Assembly: GCF_000723405.1 (NCBI RefSeq)
Contig: NZ_CCAE010000006.1
Coordinates: forward strand, 75,001-139,000
Direction: 5' to 3'
Source: Hydrogenophaga intermedia
GTDB taxonomy: Bacteria > Pseudomonadota > Gammaproteobacteria > Burkholderiales > Burkholderiaceae_C
Length of the DNA stretch: 64,000 bases
The position numbers and the translations under genes were made by a program. Positions within the stretch are counted from its first letter, which is position 1. Each line of letters starts with the position of its first letter. This document shows, in pieces, positions 53,105 to 64,000 of this stretch. A model generated the notes under the pieces. It was not told the DNA's origin, did no database searches, and saw only the letters and a list, made by a program, of their open reading frames with translations.

Positions 53105-54383
53105 CCGGACGATTGTCGTTGAACTGCCCAGCACCCCCGGGTGTACCGGGAAACAGATGGCCCGGCGCGGGGGCTGTCCGGGCATCGGTGTGGCGCTGAA
53201 GAAACGCCGCGGCCTGGTCGCTGCCTTCGGCGCGGAACACGGAACAGGTGGCGTAGACCAGCCGCCCGCCCGGGCGCACCAGCGGCCACAGGGCATCGAG
53301 CAAGGCCCGCTGAGTGCGCGCCAGGGCGTCCACGTCGCTGTCGCGGCGCAGCCAGCGCACGTCGGGGTGGCGGCGCACGATGCCCGAGGCGGTGCAGGGG
53401 GCATCGAGCAGGATGGCGTCGAAGGGTCGGCCGTCCCACCAGTCGGCGGGGCGGGCGGCGTCGGCGCAACGCACCTCGGCGGCCAGGCGCAGACGGTGCA
53501 GGTTGTCGGCAATGCGGGTGCAGCGCTGGGCGTCGACATCGAGCGCGAGCAGGTCGGCGTCGACCCGTTCGAGCAGGTGCGCGGTCTTGCCGCCGGGGGC
53601 GGCGCAGGCGTCGAGCAGGCGCGGGCGGGTGGCACCCGGCAGGCCGTCGAGCATCAGCGGTGCCGCCATCTGGGCAGCTTCGTCCTGCACCGAGCAGCTT
53701 CCGTCGGCAAATCCCGGGATCTGCTCGACTGGCAGAGGGCGCGCCAACTCCAGCCCGTCGTCGCCCACGGGGTGGCTGGCCACGCCCTGGGCCGCCAGGG
53801 CTTGGGCCAGGGCCTCGCGGTCGGTGCGGCGGCGGTTGACCCGCAGCGTCATGGGCCCGGGCCGGTTGTTGGCTTGCAGGATGGCTTCCCAACGCTCGGG
53901 GTGATCTCGCCGAAGCCGCTCGATCCACCACAGCGGGTGATTCCACTGTGCAAGCGGGTCGCCCGACACCTGTGCCTCCAGCGCATCGGCTTCGCGCAGG
54001 TAGCGGCGCAGGCAGGCGTTGAGGAAGCCAGCCTGGCGCTGCCAGCGCCGGTCGGACCGGGCGGCCTGCACGGCCTGGTCCACCACGGTGTGCGCCGGGT
54101 AAATCGCGCCCGGGGTGTCGGGCGCGACGAGCAGGGCGAGAGCCGCGCTCATGAGCGCGCGCAAGGGGGGTGGCGGCGCGCGCTCGGCCAGGCGAGTGAC
54201 GAGCGCTTCGCAGGTGCCGAGCCGGCGCAAGGTGTGGAACGCCAGCGCCTGGACACCGGCGCGCAGGGGCGCTGGTACGGTTGCAAGCGCGTCGCCGAGC
54301 GAGCGGCCCTGGCGCACGGCGAGCACGGCCGCGGCCACGTACGCGAGTTGTTCGCTGAGCGCGGGCGCCTGGGCAAGGCTCAT
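53052..54383 (-). CDS. rsmB: 16S rRNA m5C967 methyltransferase RsmB
   Basis: A 443-residue SAM-dependent rRNA methyltransferase. The N-terminal NusB-like domain (residues ~1-140) is followed by the Rossmann domain: LLDACAAPGGKTAHLLE (motif I), DAPCTASGIVRRHPDVRWLR (first Cys of the catalytic pair) and YATCSVFRAEG (nucleophile Cys). ATG 54383 overlaps the M48 protease stop by ATGA. The long upstream extension in this frame is a shadow of that gene. Confidence 0.94.
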   Translation of the reverse strand: MSLAQAPALSEQLAYVAAAVLAVRQGRSLGDALATVPAPLRAGVQALAFHTLRRLGTCEALVTRLAERAPPPPLRALMSAALALLVAPDTPGAIYPAHTVVDQAVQAARSDRRWQRQAGFLNACLRRYLREADALEAQVSGDPLAQWNHPLWWIERLRRDHPERWEAILQANNRPGPMTLRVNRRRTDREALAQALAAQGVASHPVGDDGLELARPLPVEQIPGFADGSCSVQDEAAQMAAPLMLDGLPGATRPRLLDACAAPGGKTAHLLERVDADLLALDVDAQRCTRIADNLHRLRLAAEVRCADAARPADWWDGRPFDAILLDAPCTASGIVRRHPDVRWLRRDSDVDALARTQRALLDALWPLVRPGGRLVYATCSVFRAEGSDQAAAFLQRHTDARTAPAPGHLFPGTPGGAGQFNDNRPGGPDGFFYARFDKASGG

Positions 54384-55408
54384 GCGTGAATCACCGTCGG
54401 ATCGCCCACGGCTGTAGCCGGCTTCGCGAGCGGCAGCGGCCCCATGGTGCGCCCATAGATGCGGCGCACGCGCTCGGCGAGAGGCGGATGCGAATCGAGC
54501 CAGTGCGCGAGGCGGCCGGCCTCGTTGCCCACCAGCAGCAGGTGCTGCAGCGGCGAGCCGATGGCATTCGTGCTCAAGCGCTCCCGCTGCTGCGTCATGA
54601 CCTTGCGCAGCACGCCGCCCAGGCCGTCGCGGCTGCGCGTCCATTGCACCGCGCGCGCGTCGGCCAGGAACTCGCGCTGGCGCGAGACGGCCGCCTGCAG
54701 CGCGTGCCCGGCGAGCCAGCCAAGCCAGCCCACCGCCATGAGGAAGACGCCGATCACGAACCACACGAGGCGCCCGCCCCGCTCGCCCGGCTCCATGAGA
54801 CGCTGGCCGAGGCGGTAAATCATCTCCAGGCCGAACACCATGCCCGCCAGCCGCAGGTTCAGGCGCGTGTCGCCTTCGCCGATGTGGCTCAGCTCGTGCG
54901 CCACCAGGCCCTGCAACTCCTCGCGCGTGAGGTGGTCGAGCGCGCCGCGCGTGACGGCCACGACCGCGTCGTCGGTGTCCCAGCCGGTGGCGAAGGCGTT
55001 GATGGACTGGTCGCGCGCGACCACCATGGCGGTGGGGCGCGGCAAGCCGGAGGCAATGGCCAGTTCATCGACGATGTTGACGAAGCGCTGCTCGTCGAGT
55101 TGCCCCGAGGGTTGGGCCGCCCGCGCGCCCATGCGCTGGGCCAGGCGCACGCCGCCCTGGTGCTCGAGCTGCGAGGTCTCCACCCACCAACCGCCGAGCA
55201 CGAAGAGCAGGGTCACGCCGGTGTTCACAGCCCAAAAGTGCCGCGGAAAGTAGATCTCGCCTGGCAGCCAGATCGGCCCCGTGAGGACCCAGCCCAGGGC
55301 CACGGCCGCGTTGACGGCGAGCACCAGCAGCACGACCGCGAAGCCGAAGACCACCACCAGCCACCGGCTCTGCGCGCGGGCCTCTCGCTGGGATTCGGCA
55401 AAACGCAT
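54380..55408 (-). CDS. M48-family membrane metalloprotease
   Basis: A 342-residue zinc peptidase. Two N-terminal membrane helices (WLVVVFGFAVVLLVLAVNAAVALGW and WAVNTGVTLLFVLGGWWVE), the SINAFATG segment, the HExxH motif in LVAHELSHIGEGD, a further hydrophobic pair (VWFVIGVFLMAVGWLGWLAG) and the third-ligand region REFLADARAVQ. It is related to HtpX but belongs to the LemA-linked branch. The start codon is 26 bases after the lemA stop; the two are a common pair. Role in membrane-protein quality control is inferred from the family. Confidence 0.9.
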   Translation of the reverse strand: MRFAESQREARAQSRWLVVVFGFAVVLLVLAVNAAVALGWVLTGPIWLPGEIYFPRHFWAVNTGVTLLFVLGGWWVETSQLEHQGGVRLAQRMGARAAQPSGQLDEQRFVNIVDELAIASGLPRPTAMVVARDQSINAFATGWDTDDAVVAVTRGALDHLTREELQGLVAHELSHIGEGDTRLNLRLAGMVFGLEMIYRLGQRLMEPGERGGRLVWFVIGVFLMAVGWLGWLAGHALQAAVSRQREFLADARAVQWTRSRDGLGGVLRKVMTQQRERLSTNAIGSPLQHLLLVGNEAGRLAHWLDSHPPLAERVRRIYGRTMGPLPLAKPATAVGDPTVIHA

Positions 55409-55433
55409 GCGCGGCCTGTTCCGGTGCGGTGAC

Positions 55434-56027
55434 TCAGAACTGGACCTTGACCGGCTGGCGCTCGGCCTCGCTGGTGGTCGCCTCCAGCATGGACTGCGGC
55501 TGGAAGTTGAACAGCCGCGCGACGATGAGCGTAGGGAACTGCTGCGCGGCGTCGTTGTAGTCGTTCGCCTGATCGTTGTAGGCCTGGCGCGCGAAGCCGA
55601 TGCGGTTCTCGGTGCTCGAGAGCTCCTCACTCAGTTCGCGCATGTTCTGGTCGGCCTTGAGCTCGGGGTAGTCCTCCACCACGGCCATCAGGCGCCCCAG
55701 CGCACCACCCAGCATCTGTTCGGCGCCCGAGAGCGTGCTGATGAGCGCGGGGTTGAGCGGTGCGCCGGACGCCGCCTGCTCGGCGCTGCGCGCCTGGTTG
55801 CGCGCAGCGATCACCGCCTCCAGCGTCTGCGATTCATGTTCGAGGTACTTGCGGGCGACCTCCACGAGGTTGGGGATCAGGTCGTGCCGGCGCTTGAGCT
55901 GCACGTCGATTTGCCCGAACGCGTTGGCGATGCCGTTGCGCAAGCGCACGAGCCGGTTGTAGGCACCGACCGCCCAGAAGAAGACCACCAGCGCCGCCAG
56001 CAGCAGCACCCATTGAAGAACGCTCAT
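55434..56027 (-). CDS. lemA: LemA family protein
   Basis: A 197-residue protein with one N-terminal membrane helix (VLQWVLLLAALVVFFWAVGAYN) and a long helical domain bearing the family core YNRLVRLRNGIANAFGQIDVQLKRRHDLIPNLVEVARKY. The end has IVARLFNFQP. Function is not settled; it is regularly paired with M48 proteases as here. ATG 56027 is chosen, with AGGAG nine bases upstream; a GTG three codons earlier overlaps that site. Confidence 0.94.
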   Translation of the reverse strand: MSVLQWVLLLAALVVFFWAVGAYNRLVRLRNGIANAFGQIDVQLKRRHDLIPNLVEVARKYLEHESQTLEAVIAARNQARSAEQAASGAPLNPALISTLSGAEQMLGGALGRLMAVVEDYPELKADQNMRELSEELSSTENRIGFARQAYNDQANDYNDAAQQFPTLIVARLFNFQPQSMLEATTSEAERQPVKVQF

Positions 56028-56102
56028 TGTGTTCACTCCTCATCGCTCCCGCAGCTCGCGGGCGGGGGACTATAGCGCGCGGAATATCGCCGACAAAAGA
56101 AA

Positions 56103-56130
56103 AAGCCCCCGGCCTTTCGACCGGGGGCTT
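56103..56130 (-). terminator. Intrinsic terminator after rpoC
   Basis: AAGCCCCCGG-N8-CCGGGGGCTT, a ten-base perfect stem. It is followed on the minus strand by TTTTCTTTT. It closes the rpoB-rpoC transcript 26 bases after the rpoC stop and insulates lemA. Confidence 0.93.
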
Positions 56131-56155
56131 GTGGGCGGTGACGGGCGTCGGCCGC

Positions 56156-60367
<4,212 letters not shown>

Positions 60368-60392
60368 GTGAGCTTTCCTTTACTTCTGTGGA

Positions 60393-64000
<3,608 letters not shown>

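Overview
The window is high-GC DNA (roughly two thirds G+C by eye) from a betaproteobacterium of the Burkholderiales, most likely a Comamonadaceae member. The clues are the conserved block lemA / M48 protease / rsmB / DUF4390 / ntrY / ntrX, the beta-type rpoB-rpoC pair, a Bug-family binding protein and the overall codon use. No phage, IS transposase or CRISPR array was seen.

Layout. 1-431: tail of the ABC-F ATPase Uup. 445-7840: a MocR-type regulator divergent from a seven-gene operon whose cistrons overlap or nearly touch (LysE exporter, EamA exporter, aminotransferase, GST, PhzF isomerase, VOC protein, threonine-dehydratase-like enzyme). 7824-11037: a hybrid histidine kinase and a histidine phosphatase. 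11076-17322: two direct copies of a ~440-bp non-coding, almost fully palindromic repeat flank a creatininase homologue, a cyclopropane fatty acid synthase, an ScsB/DsbD-type thiol electron transporter and an envelope peroxiredoxin-like protein. 17420-21001: hemE and priA, separated by an AT-richer region with a DnaA box. 21028-29275: pseudo-receiver/GAF pair, katG with an OxyR-type site, an AEC permease, rep, a small secreted protein and gdhA.

29326-36640: a LysR regulator divergent from an FAD amino-acid dehydrogenase, both subunits of an ATP-dependent hydantoinase/oxoprolinase, a Bug binding protein and a RidA protein. A LysR dyad and a good promoter lie between the divergent genes. 36676-39279: a membrane-free double-Cache/CheW protein. 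39493-48017: a RutR-like regulator followed by an eight-gene operon (2Fe-2S reductase, cytosine-deaminase-like amidohydrolase, creatininase homologue, NMT1-type ABC transporter, FAD oxidase, Rid protein). In front of the operon are a sigma-54 promoter core and, just downstream, a RutR-type operator. This copies the control logic of the E. coli rut operon, but on a different gene set. I regard it as the best candidate for an undescribed nitrogen-scavenging pathway.

48063-64000: an acyltransferase, tRNA-Phe, then ntrX, ntrY, DUF4390, rsmB, M48 protease, lemA, rpoC and the 3' part of rpoB, all on the minus strand.

Common theme: several units handle small nitrogen compounds (amino acids, hydantoins, heterocyclic amides, glutamate) and carry their own local regulators. 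All functions are read from motifs and family resemblance; no alignments were run.
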